Source: Massilia sp. H-1 (GTDB lineage Bacteria > Pseudomonadota > Gammaproteobacteria > Burkholderiales > Burkholderiaceae_D). From it: a stretch of DNA of 64,000 bases. A model generated the notes under the pieces. That model saw only the letters and a list, made by a program, of their open reading frames with translations. It did no database searches and was not told the DNA's origin. The stretch covers positions 558,001-622,000 of the forward strand of contig CP087969.1 in the NCBI GenBank assembly GCA_024703915.1. The letters run 5' to 3'. Made by a program: the position numbers and the translations under genes. Positions 1 through 10,140 of the stretch are shown in pieces. Within the stretch, counting starts at the first letter, position 1. Each line of letters starts with the position of its first letter.

Positions 1-1056
1 AGGTTTGCAGCAAGATCGCTTCGGCGCTGCGCTTGGCGATGGCCTGGCGCATGTCTTGCAGGACGGCGTCGGCATTGATGCCGCTGCCCAGGGTCGTGGC
101 CGCGATCGACGGGGCGCGCCCTTCGATGGTGCCGCTTTGCAGGATCTGGCGCGTGGCCAGGTTGATCATGCGGTGCGACATCGACCAGCCGCCGCTGTAG
201 CTGACCAGCTCGCGGTCCGAGGTTTGCAGCTGGCGCGCATGGCGCTGATAGCCGAGCTCGTTAACCACGCCGACCCAGACCAGGTCGGCCGTGAGCGCCT
301 GGCCGAGCTTGGCGAAGTCCTGGTTGACCGCCTTGCCGCTGGTGATCAGCTCGAGTTCGCCTTCGAGCTCGCTCTCGAATTCGCGGTCGAGCACGGTGAA
401 GCGTCCCGACTGCGTCAGCGCGTCAATCAGTTGCTGGCGCAATTGTCCGAGCACGATCTCGGCTTACACGGCCCGGCCGCCAATGTCGAAGCTGGCCCGG
501 TCCGAGCGCAGCGGCGCGACCACGATCTTGATCTTGCCGCTGTCGGCAGGCGCCTTGAACTTCGCGACGGTGGCGCTGATGTCGGCGCTGAACTGGCCGC
601 CCTTGTTCATGCTTGGCAGGGCTCATCTTGAGGACCTTGAATGCGGAAACCACGCCTTGCGACTGGGCTACGATGGACTCGGCGAAATGGCTGCTCTGCA
701 CGGTGGCCGTGGCCTTCAGGCTGTCGCTCTCGCCGCCGGTCTCGACATCGAGCTGGCCGGTGATCTTGGAAAAGGTATTCAGTGTGGCCGTGGTCGCCTG
801 CACCTGGGTGCCGTTCACTTGCATGATCGCGGTCTTGAGCGCGTCATTGATGGCGGCAGCCGGCGGGTCATGCCGCTGCCGCTGGCGGTGACGGGCACTT
901 GTTCGATCTTGCCCACGTCGGGCTGGCCTGTCAGGTTGGGACCGGCCGCGGCGGGCGCCGCTGGCGCGGCAGGCGCGCTGACAGGTTCGGTCGCCTTGTT
1001 GCAGCCTAGGCAAGCAGCAGGCAGCTCAGCGTGAGTGACGCCAGTGTTGTCTTCAT
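1..1056 (-). CDS. CsgG/HfaB-like outer-membrane lipoprotein (3' end outside window)
   Basis: The N-terminus is a lipoprotein signal: MKTTLAS, a hydrophobic stretch, then LLA-GC. The lipobox is broken in the text near 1006, where GCCTAGGC stands for GCCGGC; restoring it gives LLAGCNK. An Ala/Pro-rich linker follows, then a domain with KIVVAPL, RFTVLDRE and GYQRHARQL that resembles the CsgG family, which forms or assists outer-membrane secretion channels. Further GCCGGC-type errors sit near 610 and 470. The protein runs off the left edge, so its C-terminus is unseen. It is last in a four-gene operon of exported proteins. CsgG likeness is from motif feel, not a search; an LpoB-like role is an alternative. 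Confidence 0.6.
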
Positions 1057-1115
1057 GGGAAATTCCGGAAAAGGGAAAAAGGCGCGGCCGAGTGGCCGCG
1101 CTTAAGCAATCAATA

Positions 1116-1735
1116 TCAGATCAGCGCGGTGGCGTCGGTCGCCGATTTGTCAACCGGGATATTGTTCGACTTGCAGTACTCGATCGCCACTTTCAGCGTC
1201 TGCACCAGGTTCTTGGTCGAGGTTGGCAGGGACTTGGCAACGAACAGGGCCGAATTGGCCGAACCGCCCAGCGAACCGAGGCCTGGCTTGAAGCCCGACG
1301 CTTCCTTGCCCAGCGCGGCGTAATGCACCACGCCCTTGGCCAGTTCGTTCACGCTTCTACCGCAAATTTCTTCTTGCCTGCCGCGTCGAGCTTGGTGCTC
1401 GAATCGGCCAGCTTCGCTTCCAGGGCCTTGCTGTTGGCGGTCTGTACTTTGACCGATTCTTCGAGCGTGTCCTTGGTGGCGCCTTCGGTCAGATTGGCTG
1501 CCTGGGCCGCGTTGGCGCTCGCTTCATCTTTCAGGCCGACCGCTTCCAGCATGGTGGTGTTGGCATTGCCGACGCTGCGGGCGCCGCCCACATAGCGTTG
1601 CACGATCTGGTCGGCGGTGATGCTGCTCTTGGCGCTGTCGCCGCCCTTGAGCAGACCGCCCAGCTGGGCCGATGCGCTGACGGAGGTGGTGGCCAGGGCG
1701 GCGCCGAGCACTGCGGACATGAATGCGAGTTTCAT
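1116..1735 (-). CDS. Exported protein of unknown function
   Basis: It starts with a clear Sec signal peptide (MKLAFMSAVLG... VSASAQ, cleavage near residue 23), then a small Gly/Ser region and a mostly helical Ala/Lys/Thr-rich body. The frame breaks near 1350: the first part ends KKKFAVEA and the second resumes NELAKGVVHYAALG, consistent with one missing base. The whole would be about 206 residues, ending KSATDATALI. It lies between the CsgG-like lipoprotein and another exported protein on the same strand with short gaps, so it is probably co-transcribed and periplasmic. I do not recognise the family. Confidence 0.65.
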
Positions 1736-1786
1736 TGATGCTTCCTTTGGTTGAGAGACTGCTGTCGAAAAAGAGGCGCGGTGTGC

Positions 1787-2901
1787 TTAACGCACGCCGC
1801 TGGCGTTCAGGCGGCTGACGATTTCGCGCGAGGCCGCGACCGAGGCGTCTTTCATGGCCTTGGTGCTGGCAACGGCGTTGTCAGGGGGGCGACCGCCACG
1901 TACTGGACGGCCGGGACCGAAGCGACTTCGCGCGGACGGGTTCCCTGCACGTCGAGCACGCGCGGGTCACGGTCACTGCCACGCGGCGCAGGCCGGTTGC
2001 CGGGTCGTCGGTCGGCACGCCGACGTCGAAGGTGGCCAGCACGACCAGGGGAATGCTTTCCTTGCGCAGCGAGGCGACGATGCCGCGCACGGTGGCAGGC
2101 TCGAGGTCATTGCCTTTGGCGTAGTCGGCATTGACCGATTTCATGTCGGCGTCGGACAGGACGAAGTCGGGATCGGACACCTTGAAGCCGGCTTGCGAGA
2201 ACACCGAGGTGACCGAGGTGCGGTAGTTCGCCATCGACATCAGGCGATAGCTCGCCTCATCCATTTTCTGGGTCGAGCTGCCGCCGGTGGTGACGCTCAC
2301 GCTGCGGTTGGCATCGACCTTGACAGCGCGGCTGCGGTTTGCGTTGGTCGAGACGCTGTTCCCCTTGACCGATTCGCCTTCGCGGCCCTGGTCGCTGACC
2401 GAGGCGTTCATGTTTCCTTTGACTTCGACATCCTGGCGCTGGACCACGCGCGTCGAAGCTCTTGACCGATGCCGCTTCGCGGGCGACGAACACGTACACC
2501 ATTTCGGAATTCGATACCGGGGCTGCCTTGCCCGCTTCGCTGTTGGCGCGCAGCGTGGTGCGCAGCTTGGCCAGATTGATCTCGGAACGCACGGCGATCG
2601 AGTACTTCGACAGTTGCGGCTGGTCTTGCTCGGTGAGCACGGTGGTGCTCATGACGAACTTGTCGAGGTTGGCTTCGACCTTGGGTTTGATGGCATCGAA
2701 GTTTTCCGCTTCGGCTTCGCCGTTCTCGGCAAAGTAGCGCTCAATGGCAGCGACCTGGGCGGCAACATAGGCCGCTTCCTTTTGTTGCGGAGTGATTTTT
2801 TTGGTGTAGTTCACAGTCGCCACGCCTTTGGCGTTGACAACTTGCGCTGCGGCCGACGCGGACGCCAGGACACACAGCAGGGTGAGCAGAAGCTTTTTCA
2901 T
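1787..2901 (-). CDS. Exported protein of unknown function, CsgG-operon member
   Basis: The N-terminus is a Sec signal (MKKLLLTLLCVLASASAAAQ). The mature part begins with VNAKGVATVNYTKK and helical segments, then a central Asn/Ser/Val-rich stretch (residues about 170-220), then a fold with SVFSQAGFKVSDPDF and IPLVVLATFDVGVPTDD that recalls the repeated alpha/beta unit of CsgG-type proteins. Frameshifts occur near 2450 and 1965. The C-terminus, about 370 residues in all, ends SRLNASGVR. The start codon abuts the stop of the upstream gene (2902-2904), supporting one operon. Function unknown; I infer an envelope role. Confidence 0.6.
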
Positions 2902-4121
2902 TTATTTGCTGGCCTTTAAGATGTTACGGGTGGAATCGACTTGCTTGAGAATGTTCTTGTCCGCGGCGGCGGTGGTGATCCATTTCAGGTCGCCCTGCGG
3001 CTGCAGGGTCGCCGCAAATTTCAGGTACAGGCCGCGCAGCGCCGCTTCGTAGGCTGCCGCGTCGTCCACGCTGACTTGCCCGGCCGGGACCAGCTTGACC
3101 TCGCCGTTCTTGATGTCGGTGCGCAGGTAATCGGTATTGGTCAGCGGTTCGTAGAAGCGCAGGTTGCCGTAAATGCCATACGCGAACGACATGCCTAAGC
3201 ACTGCTCTCGCCTGCCTTGACCTTGACGAACTTGTTGACCGCGACGTCGAACAGGTAGTCGCCCTCGGCCACCTTGAAGTCGTAGGCATCGCCGTTGTCG
3301 AGACGGAAGCTCATGGCACCCATGGCGGCGCCCATGCCGCTTGGCAGCAGTGACACGCCGAGCTTGGCCGAGAGCACCGCCCCGAAGGCTTCCGACAGCA
3401 CCTGGCTGGCCAGCGCCAGGCGAATCGCGCAAGGCGGCTAAGCAACATGGCCAGCGCTTCCGGCGCGATCGTTGCGGGACGCACTTGCATGGTGCGGGTG
3501 GCCGGTGTCGGCAGGGTTGCCGCCGTCATGCGCCGCACGTACTGGGTGACCAGGCCGCCTGGCGTCGGTGCGCAGCAGCAGGTCACGGACCAGCGCTTCG
3601 ATGTCGGCCGGGCTCGGCGCGCGGGTGCCTTAGGCATCGAACACGATCACGCTGACGGGATAGTTGCGCACGATGGTTTTGGACTTGAAGTCGAAAATCA
3701 GGGCGTCGCCGCGCAGGTTGACGAAGGTCTTGACGTAGCCGCCGAACTGCTCGGTGGAGACCGTTTCGCCGGTCAGGACCAGTACCGACAGCAGCGTCTG
3801 GTCGCTCCCCTTCAGGCTCGACAGCTTGTCGCGCGCACCGCGCGTCAGCGTCGATTCCGGTTCGGCATAGATGCGCTCGATAACCTGGCGGGTCAGCGGT
3901 GTGCCGCTCGCTTTCAGGGCCTGGTTGACCTTGAAGGCGTAGGGAAAGCGCTGCTCGGCTTGCGCGTGGTCGCCCGCAAAGGCGAAACCGGCGAAGCTGA
4001 CTTCTTGTGCCTGGGCGGTCGTGGCGAGGGCCACGCTTCCAAGCAGAACCAGGGAGATGCGGGAGACGGCAACGGCCAGACGGCGGAATTGCTTCTTGAT
4101 ACAGCTTTCATGCTTAACCAT
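2902..4121 (-). CDS. Exported protein of unknown function, first gene of the operon
   Basis: The ATG at 4121 is preceded by a GGAAAT Shine-Dalgarno-like site and opens a signal peptide (RLAVAVSRISLVLLGSVALATTAQAQ). An in-frame ATG at 4133 is possible. The protein is read across breaks at 3630 (FDA|GTRAP, GCCTTAGGC complement for GCCGGC), about 3437 and 3195 (SSA|GMSFAYG). Restored, it is about 405 residues ending NILKASK. Segments such as YDFKVAEGDYLFDVAVNKFVKV suggest beta-rich folding. No family recognised. It heads a minus-strand operon whose promoter must lie in the AT-rich 4135-4226 gap. Confidence 0.6.
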
Positions 4122-4226
4122 ACGTATTTCCAAGTGTCATCATTGACGCATGTTAGCAGATTGATATTAGTAGAAAGCTCACGAAATGTCACAATTTATA
4201 AAAAAGTTGTGCTTAATATCTAATCA

Positions 4227-5596
4227 CTATCGCTTGAGCAGCACTCGGTACGACGCCGGTGAATGCCCGCCAGCGCACGCGCCCGCTAGGTCACACTCCG
4301 GCGCAGCCGGACCAGCGCGTGTTTCCGGGTCGGCATCGACGCCGCTCTCTGCCAGCACCCATGCCGGAGCGCTGTCCATCCCTACCAGCACCTTGACAGC
4401 CTCCCTGCGGCAGGTCGAACAAGGCGAATGTTCGTAGACGTACAGCAGGCAGTCGAGCGCATCGCCGCCAGGATGCGCCGCACACAGGTCCACTAGTTCC
4501 CCGACCAGCGTGTGTGTCTCGTCGGCGTCGTCGGGCACTGGCAGTTTGCTTAAGCGCACATTGCAAAATCATGCTTACTTCGAAGTTGTTCACCAGCAGG
4601 GCGATCCCGCGCGAGGTCGCCATCGGCAATAAGTTGTTTGGCGGCGCTTCTCACCTCGCCATGCGTGACCGGCGCGAGCGCCTTCACGGCGTTCCACCGC
4701 ATTTGTTCATCGGGGTGCGCAATCCATTGGAGCAGCCGCGTCGAATCGCGGGACGCCATTTTTTGCAAAGCAGCGCAACAGGCGCTTGACGTGCTCGGGC
4801 TCGTCCGATGCCAGCAGCGCTGCGAATACGGTCTCGCACGCATCGTTGTCAGCATGCGCGCCCCACTGCCGGAACCAGTGGCAAGCTTCCTTGGGGTCCG
4901 TCTTCACGTACGCGACGATCCGGGCACCGCTATAGGCCATGGTGTCGGGTCGCATGGAAGGACTGCTGCCGCTGGCGTGCGGCTTGCGGATCGCTGCGAC
5001 GTAGGCCGCGATGTCCGGATCGACCACAGCCGCGCGTTCCAGGGCGGCCATGGCGCCCCCTCGGTTCCGGTGACGTCGTCGCACTGGGCAATGAGGCCCT
5101 CACTCACCCAGAAATCCGGGTCGGCTTGCAGCCATCGGCCAAGCTGCCGGGCAACGTGCAGCAGCCCCGCTTCACCGTCGAGCGCCACGATGTGACGGTC
5201 GCCGATCACGTCCCCCGTTTCCGTCAGCCGCGCGAGCGTTGCGTACAGGAGCCGTCGCGCGTCGTCCGAGCGCGGGGCGGCCAGCTGTTTGAGGATCGCA
5301 CTGCGCTGATCCAGGTCGCGGTAATTTTCCAGTTCGTTTCCCGCTGTCGCTTCAAGCGCCTGCACCACTTTCTCATTGAGCTTGGCGCGGTCGGCGATCG
5401 AAAACAGCCATGGCGCCCGCTCGGCCTCGCATTGCGGATCGAATGAAAGGCAGGCGATGCATGCGTCGATGAGCTTGTCTTCCAGACCGTGCGCTCCGTG
5501 TTGCGCGACCTGTTGCATGGCGCGGCCATGGCCTGCCCGTAGTGCGGCGCCAAAGGCCGTGGCGGTCAGCGGGAAGATCGGGGGAGCGATGTGCAT
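4227..5596 (-). CDS. HEAT-repeat-like protein of unknown function
   Basis: The start MHIAPPIFPL at 5596 is chosen because sequence upstream of it runs into the IS21 end at 5666. The product is helical and Ala/Leu-rich with repeated units such as DPDIAAYVAAIRKP, HWFRQWGAHADNDAC and LLQWIAHPDEQMRWNAVKAL, the last being typical of HEAT repeats. Frameshifts lie near 5058 (a C/G run), 4755, 4610 and 4548 (TTAAGC signature). Restored length is about 450 residues. The C-terminal part contains several Cys (CSTCRREAVK). No partner gene is evident, and the nearby IS21 may have removed its native promoter. Confidence 0.55.
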
Positions 5597-5772
5597 GTGC
5601 CGAGACAGTTTCTGGATCAGAAAATTGCCAGAATGCCAGAAAAACCGCCTTTCAGATACTGCCCTGTTGGCGCCGATCCAATATTGACCCACCGCGCCGA
5701 TCCAAATTTGACCCAGGGCGGGACGCTGCGTTTTTGAGTAGCAGCTGTGGATAAGTGTACCAAATTAAGAAG

Positions 5773-5809
5773 GGGAATCCGTGGAGGGCGTAGCCCGGAA
5801 CGGATTCCC
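5773..5809. terminator. Hairpin downstream of istB
   Basis: A perfect 10-bp inverted repeat (GGGAATCCGT / ACGGATTCCC) encloses an inner GGGC-GTA-GCCC stem. It lies inside the IS21 element between the left terminal repeats and the istB stop, where it could end istAB transcription or insulate the element. There is no strong T-run. Confidence 0.45.
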
Positions 5810-5872
5810 TTAGATTTTGCTTGTGCGATTTAAATATATAAATGGTTTATATCGTTAATTTCATCGATGGTT

Positions 5873-6684
5873 TTATCCGCTTTCGCCATCGCTCCCGATA
5901 GTCCCTGCGCTCTTGCGCTTCTGTTCCCGCGCCTTGATTCGCCCCTTGGCAGCCATGCTGCTGTGCTGGAATCGATAGGACTCATTCCCCGTCTCCACGA
6001 TGTGGCAGTGGTGGGTCAAGCGATCGAGCAAGGCCGTGGTCATCTTGGCGTCACCGAACACGTTCGACCATTCGGCGAAGCTCAGATTGGTGGTAATGAC
6101 GACGCTGGTGTGCTCGTACAGCTTCGACAGCAGGTGGAACAGCAACGCCCCATGCCTACCTGGCTAAATGGGAGATAGCCAAGTTCATCCAGAATGACCA
6201 GATCCATGCGCAGCAGGGACAGCGCCAGTCGGCCAGCCTTGCCGTCGCTCTTTTCCCGCTCCAGCACATTGACCAGGTCGACCGTGGAGTAAAAGCGCAC
6301 CCGCTTGCCCTTGGCCGCAATGCCTGCAACGGCAATCGCGGTGGCCAGGTGGGTTTTGCCGGTGCCTGGGCCACCAATGAGCACAGCGTTTTGCGCCGTG
6401 TCCGTGAACGTCATGGTGGCGAGCTGGCGCACCAGTGCCTGGTCGACCTTAGACGAGTCGAAGTCGAGCTTCTAGCCAGGTCGCGGTGCAGCGGGAACTT
6501 GGCAGCAAACATCTGGTGGCTGACCGAGCGCATGGCCCGGTCGGTATGTTCGGCTTGCAGCAGGTGCTCGACCAGCCAGCGCGATGCAGCGAGCGCGTTC
6601 TCGTCCTGGCCGTGCAGATCGCCCCACGCACTGACCATGCCGTGCAGGCGCAGCTCCTTCCAGTTCGGCGCCGATATCACGCAT
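5873..6684 (-). CDS. istB: IS21 transposition helper ATPase IstB
   Basis: A DnaC-like AAA+ ATPase that activates and targets the IstA transposase. The Walker A is [11 protein letters not shown] and the Walker B region is [14 protein letters not shown]; sensor-type [18 protein letters not shown] follows. The start MRDIGAEL at 6684 overlaps the istA stop (ATGCGTGA), as is usual in IS21. Three breaks are visible: after GAEL, at 6475 (HRDLA|GFDFDSS, GCTAGAAGC for GCCGGC) and at 6150 ([20 protein letters not shown] for GCCGGC). Restored length is about 265 residues, full length for the family. Confidence 0.85.
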
Positions 6685-8212
6685 GGTCGGCCTCCAGCGG
6701 TCCTGAACGCCAGCACCGGCACGCAGCGTGTCGTAGCGGCTGGTGTTGGCCAGCGGTGCTTCCTTGAGCTGCAAACTGGTCTCGACCGATGCTTAAGCAC
6801 CGGGCCTAAGCATTGAGCCGCGCCAGCACATTCTCAACATGTTCAGCACTGAGTACGCCCGATTCGACGACCAGTTCGACCGCTACCAGCACCGCTGCCA
6901 GGCCTGCTGTGGGCACGGCAGCGAGCACTTGCGCCATCACCCGGTCGCCGCCAGCGTGGCGCAACAGCCCTTGTCTGAGCCTTTGCAGCGGGATGGGCAG
7001 GTCGGCGAAGGGTGCGCCATTGCGCAGCGCACCCGGTTTGCGCTGTACCAGCGGGATGTAGTGCTGCCAGTCGTAGCGCACCTGGCCACGCTCGGCAATC
7101 CGCTCGTGGCTGGCGACCACCGCATCGCCCGCGACCACGCAGACCCGCCCTGGATACAGGTGCGTACTGACCATCTGACCGGCAAACTCGCAAGGCACCG
7201 AGTAGCGGTTGCGGCTCACCGTCACCAGGCAGGTACTTGATACCCGCCCCGGCTTTTCAACATATCCGTCGAAGGCGGTCGGCATCGGCATCATCTGCGA
7301 TTGCTCCTGCTCCAGGACGTCGGCCACGCTCAGCGCAGGGTACTCGGGGTGACGCAGTTCGCCCCACAGCACCCGGCAACGCTGGCCAAGCCACGCATTG
7401 AGTTCCTCGAACGAGGCGAACTTGCGGGTCTGCGCCTCGATCCAGATGCGGCGGCGGCTGTCCTGCACGTTCTTTTCGACCACGCCTTTTCCCAGCCCGA
7501 GGCCACGTTGCAGAAGTCCGGGTCGAACAGGTAGTGGGCGCACATGACTGCGAAACGGGCGTTGACGATCCGTCCTTTGCCCTTGTTGACCTTGTCCACC
7601 GCCGTTTTCATGTTGTCGTAGATGCCCCGGCGCGGCACACCGCCCAGCGCAGCGAACGAACGGGTGTGGGCGTCGAACAGCATCTCGTGACCCTGGCTGG
7701 GATAGGCAACCAACCAGAAGGCGCGGCTGGCGCACAGCTTCCAGGTGCGATACCTGCATGCGTCGGTAGATGCCACCCACGACCAGGCCTTCCTCGCTCC
7801 AGTCGAACTGGAAGGCCTCGCCATGCTCGAAACTGAGCGGGACGAAGGCACGTGGGGCATTGCCTTCCCGGCCGCGCCATTCGCGGGTGAAATCGGTGAC
7901 GCGGCTATAGCTGCCAGCGTAGCCGTCGGCCTTGATCTGCTCAAACAGCGCTTTGGATGTACGGCGGTTCTGCTTGATGCGATGAGCATCGGTCTTGAGG
8001 GCCTGTTCCAGTGTGGCGTGGAAGGGCGTAAGCTGGTTGGGCATGCTGCCGCGCAAGTAGCGAGGCGGCGCAACCACATCGGTTTCCGGCTTCCTCAGCC
8101 ATTTGCGCAGCGTATTGCAGGACAGCCCCGTGCGCTTTGAGATTTCATGCAGCGACAGCTTGTCGCGCAGGTGCATCCGTCTAACTTTGCCTAACATTTC
8201 CATGGTGATCAC
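6677..8212 (-). CDS. istA: IS21 transposase IstA
   Basis: A DDE transposase. The N-terminal helix-turn-helix is KLSLHEISKRTGLSCNTLRKWL. The catalytic core starts around FQFDWSEEG (first Asp of DDE) and continues through an out-of-frame stretch (7500-7735) whose correct frame reads FWLVAYPSQGHEMLFDAH and GIYDNMKTAVDKV. The C-terminus is a beta-barrel-like RYSVPCEFAGQMVSTHLYPG. Two TTAAGC/TTAGGC sites at 6790 and 6807 break the tail; with GCCGGC restored it reads RLNAGPVPASVETSLQL and ends ...EADHA at 6677. About 510 residues. Probably intact in the cell. Confidence 0.85.
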
Positions 8213-8318
8213 CTATTAATTCTCCCGCCTAATGATTAGGCAGGAGTAGCAGAACACCTGGGTCAGTTTTCGGTCGGCGCGAGGCCTATAGGTGGGTCAA
8301 TTTTCGGTCGGCGCCAAC

Positions 8319-9453
8319 TCGCCATCAATCGCAGCGAACCGGAAGCGGTCGTGCATGGAGTCCGGAAGCGCCACGTCGTATTTGCCAGCGCCTGCGCGCA
8401 CTATTCGATCGAATGGACGCTGAACCAGCTCGGCTTGGGGAGCGCCGCTTGTACGCGCATTCCGTGCGACAGCACAGGACGGATGCGCGTTGCTGCCCTG
8501 GAGACTCGCCTGCGTAGAGCAGTGGCTGAAGGGTACTGCGTTTCAGCCATCATCCTGGCTGGAGGCGACACGATCGACCATATAATTGACCCGATCGACG
8601 AAGTCGTTGAAATGATCGACGCATTGCTGTCAACGATGAAACTCACGTACCGTCCATTCGTCTACGTCGACCTGGTCAGCGGATGGATCTGGCGGCTATT
8701 TCGCGGCTACGATTTCGTCGCGAACGACCTGTCCCTTAGCAGCGCGGACGCGGATACGTTCGCCACAAGCTGGCGGAACTCGCGAGCCTGTCGCAGGTTG
8801 ACGGCATCGGCGTTGACCTGCACAAGCTCGGCCTGTGTCCGTACGGCTCATCCTTTTTCCTCTGCCGAGACAGCGCCGAACTATTGACCATCAATGGATT
8901 GCAGCGCGCCCAAACCGAAGTCAGGTTTGGCGATCTGCATGCCCATCATTTCACATTCGAAAATTCGAGAACCACCGCTGGAATTGCAGCAGTCTGGGCG
9001 TCCCTGAATCAGCTCGGACTTGATGGTTTGCGCGCCTATGCGGTGAAGCTGATGAAAATCAGCGGCATGGTCTTGCAGGCGCTGGCGGAATGGCCCGACG
9101 ACTTCACGGTTCTTCCGCGCCCGGAATGCTGGCGAGTCCCTCTGTTCACACTGCGCTTCCATGGCGGCGCTAGCGCCAGTGACACGGACGTGCGTCGATT
9201 TCATGCGGTCGTGTCCGCCCTCGTCCAGGAGGGTGCTGCCGGTGTCCAGCAGATTGGCCTTGTACCTGAATACAAATTGGAGGGACGCGCCGCGAGACCG
9301 GTTTTGATGGCCTATCCGATGTCGCTCTTCATGACTCAGTCCTCGGCCCGCGCCATGGTCATGTCGCTGGTAGAAATCAAACGAAGATTTAGGCGAGGCA
9401 AACCGATGGCAGTTGCGCACCTGGATGCCGACCTTCATCTCCCACCTCGTTAA
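8319..9453 (+). pseudogene. N-terminally truncated group II PLP-dependent decarboxylase
   Basis: The reading frame is open from the IS21 right end, with LAINRSEPEAVVHGVRKRHVVFAS. It contains family features of the glutamate/aromatic-amino-acid decarboxylase fold: FVYVDLVSG and the PLP-lysine region GVDLHKLGLCPYGSSFF. One frameshift near 8760 (an extra T) separates ADADT from RHKLAELASL. The C-terminal domain ends ADLHLPPR at 9453. The N-terminal quarter to third of the enzyme is absent, replaced by IS21, so this is a true gene remnant and not only a sequencing problem. Substrate cannot be told. Confidence 0.65.
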
Positions 9454-9516
9454 GGTGATTAATTACGGCGGCGGCCAGCGGCCAGCGGATGCGATCCTGC
9501 CTTGGAACGGTGACGT

Positions 9517-9865
9517 TCAGTTGACCAGGTCGTCGTCCGGTGAGTCCCAGTCCTCATAGGCGATTGGCTCGCTCGCGGCCATGTCCCACACCATCGAATG
9601 ATACTGAACCTCGAACCAATCCTTGAACATCTTGTATGTGCGCTTCTGCAGGCCACCACGATTCCACGGTGTACCACTCGTCCAGAAAGCTTTCGAAAAA
9701 CACTTGCCACCTTTTCTGCACCCACTTCTCCGCGTCTTGCTGTCCATCGAGAGTATCGGGAACAAGAAAGGCATTCTGTTCAAGGCGAATCTGCTCAAGT
9801 GTCACATTTGGCGGGTTCGAATCCACCCGCTTTATCCAGTCGAGGACCGGCTGCTTGGGCAACAA
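9517..9865 (-). CDS. Small acidic protein of unknown function (left copy of flanking ORF)
   Basis: Reads MLPKQPVLDWIKRVDSNPP..., then DAEKWVQKRWQVFFESFLDEWYTVESWWP, and after a +1 break near 9655 QKRTYKMFKDWFEVQYHSM, ending DWDSPDDDLVN. About 115 residues, Trp- and Asp-rich, no signal peptide. A shortened homologue occurs on the other side of the microcin-like cluster (about 15250-15355). It follows an integrase 3'-end remnant on the same strand. Family not recognised. Confidence 0.55.
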
Positions 9866-9966
9866 GATGATCAGGTGTCGATTGATTGTAAAGCGCGGGT
9901 AATTTTGTATGACTTGGATTGCGCCGAAAGGCCCCTATTCTAGCCCCTCAATCGGCAAGCGCATGG
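9609..9966 (-). repeat. Left copy of the repeat bracketing the microcin-like cluster
   Basis: This stretch matches 15250-15385 in the same orientation: shared blocks include CTCGAAC-AATCCTTGAACAT, CCAGTCGAGGACCG and CTATTC-AGCCC. The left copy is longer; the right one lacks internal segments of the ORF and about 75 bp after it. The copies are diverged, so this is an old duplication or tandem acquisition, not a recent insertion-sequence event. Confidence 0.55.
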
Positions 9967-9975
9967 AGGAAATTT
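9935..9975 (-). pseudogene. Remnant of an integrase C-terminus
   Basis: On the minus strand this short piece encodes SSMRLPIEGLE followed by a stop. It matches the last residues (TLRLPVRGLE, stop) of the full-length integrase at 15350-16590. In both places the integrase end is followed by the same small ORF. It therefore marks a former integrase gene or recombination junction at the left border of the microcin-like cluster. Only about a dozen codons support it. Confidence 0.45.
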
Positions 9976-10140
9976 GCCAACGAAACGCTATATAGGAACA
10001 GAGGTCGACAGTCCTTCCCAACCTCGACGCTGCTGCAGGTAATACACATAAATCAACTCCAAACATAAAATGTTCAAAAAGAAAACTTGCCATTTACGTC
10101 ATAACCATGTAAAATTTTGCCACTTTTTTATTTCGCATTT

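Larger units (their letters stand above)
5666..8318. mobile_element. IS21-family insertion sequence
   Basis: The element carries istA and istB, both on the minus strand. Its ends are inverted repeats: left GTTGGCGCCGATCC then ATTGACCCACC; the right end read in reverse gives GTTGGCGCCGACCG then ATTGACCCACC. Each end also has a second, subterminal copy of GCGCCGA...TGACCC, the multiple-terminal-repeat layout usual for IS21. Length about 2.65 kb. It sits 70 bp upstream of the HEAT-like gene and cuts the 5' part off the decarboxylase gene at 8319. No target duplication could be confirmed by eye. Confidence 0.85.

Noticed and set aside
841..870. Intact GCCGGC near 859 as evidence against the rule
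   Set aside because: The reading frame is itself shifted here, so this copy appears to be created by a two-base error.
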